A stretch of DNA of 5,080 bases from Caryophanales bacterium UBA3210 (lineage in GTDB: Bacteria > Bacillota_I > Bacilli_A > RFN20 > CAG-449): positions 1 to 5,080 of the forward strand of contig DEWM01000029.1 of assembly GCA_002363635.1 (NCBI GenBank), in the 5' to 3' direction. Within the stretch, counting starts at the first letter, position 1; every line of letters starts with the position of its first letter. Under the pieces are notes generated by a model. That model saw only the letters and a program-made list of their open reading frames with translations. It searched no databases and was not told the DNA's origin. Both the position numbers and the translations under genes were made by a program. Positions 4,886-5,080 of this stretch are shown here, in pieces.

Positions 4886-5080
4886 ATGAAATTTTCCTCA
4901 TACAACCTCAAAAATGACTTATTACAAGCTCTTAATGAACTTGGATATACAGATTTAACTCCTGTTCAAGAAGCAACTTTAGCAAAGGCTTTAAAAGGAA
5001 AATCTTTAATCTGTAAATCAGAGACTGGATCTGGAAAAACTCACGCATTCTTAATACCTTTAATTAATAATTTAAATAGA
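4886..5080 (+). CDS. DEAD-box RNA helicase, N-terminal fragment
   Basis: The first 65 residues of a protein cut by the window end. The start is ATG at 4886, with AAAGG eight bases upstream and one base after the aspS stop codon. Residues about 3-31 form the Q motif that reads the adenine of ATP (an upstream aromatic, then LGYTDLTPVQEATL). Walker A/motif I follows as SETGSGKT (45-52), then HAFLIPLI. Family knowledge: DEAD-box proteins use ATP to unwind or remodel RNA, for example in ribosome assembly or mRNA decay in the cytoplasm. The DEAD motif itself is beyond the window, so the family is inferred from the Q motif plus motif I. The subtype cannot be assigned. Motif I begins with Ser-Glu rather than the common Ala-Gln/Ala-Glu, as seen in several low-GC Gram-positive homologues. 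Tight spacing suggests translational coupling to aspS and shared T-box control. Confidence 0.88.
   Translation, partial: MKFSSYNLKNDLLQALNELGYTDLTPVQEATLAKALKGKSLICKSETGSGKTHAFLIPLINNLNR

Noticed and set aside
1..5080. Use of TGA as a tryptophan codon (Mycoplasma-type code)
   Set aside because: All tryptophans seen (for example in the RSH fragment, the pseudouridine synthase and aspS) are TGG, no in-frame TGA occurs, and all four stops are TAA. The alternative code is unsupported, though not formally excluded.

Overview
The window is a housekeeping region from a low-GC, AT-rich bacterium of the Bacillota/Mycoplasmatota side of the tree. The reasons are A/T-rich codon use dominated by AGA arginine codons, only TAA stop codons, AGGAGG-type ribosome binding sites, and a T-box leader in front of a hisS-aspS pair. 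Tryptophan is read from TGG in every gene checked and no in-frame TGA occurs, so a TGA=Trp code is not indicated. I cannot name the genus. No mobile element, CRISPR array, tRNA or rRNA is visible.

Layout, all on the + strand. (1) 1-309 is the 3' end of an RSH-type (p)ppGpp synthetase/hydrolase gene, covering its C-terminal ACT domain. (2) 309-1493 overlaps that stop codon by one base and encodes an RluA-family pseudouridine synthase with an unusual lysine-rich N-terminal extension of about 100 residues. (3) 1494-1841 is a dense 348-bp control region. It holds a terminator-like hairpin closing the upstream operon, two further inverted repeats laid over a sigma-A-type promoter, and a complete T-box riboswitch. 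(4) 1842-3119 is hisS. (5) 3139-4884 is aspS. (6) 4886 to the window end is the N-terminus of a DEAD-box RNA helicase, one base after the aspS stop.

The second operon (hisS-aspS-helicase) appears to be one transcript, switched on when an uncharged tRNA binds the T-box leader. The specifier region reads GACAC, which contains both an Asp codon (GAC) and a His codon (CAC), matching the two downstream synthetases. Two details, the purine after GAC and the U in the UGGN bulge position, favour tRNA-Asp as the main ligand. The antiterminator and terminator share one apical hairpin and differ only in the outer helix, which is a compact switch.

Nothing here is a wholly new system. The points most worth following are the overlapping specifier, the compact switch, the inverted repeats over the promoter, the basic tail on the pseudouridine synthase, and the placing of a helicase under amino-acid-responsive control.
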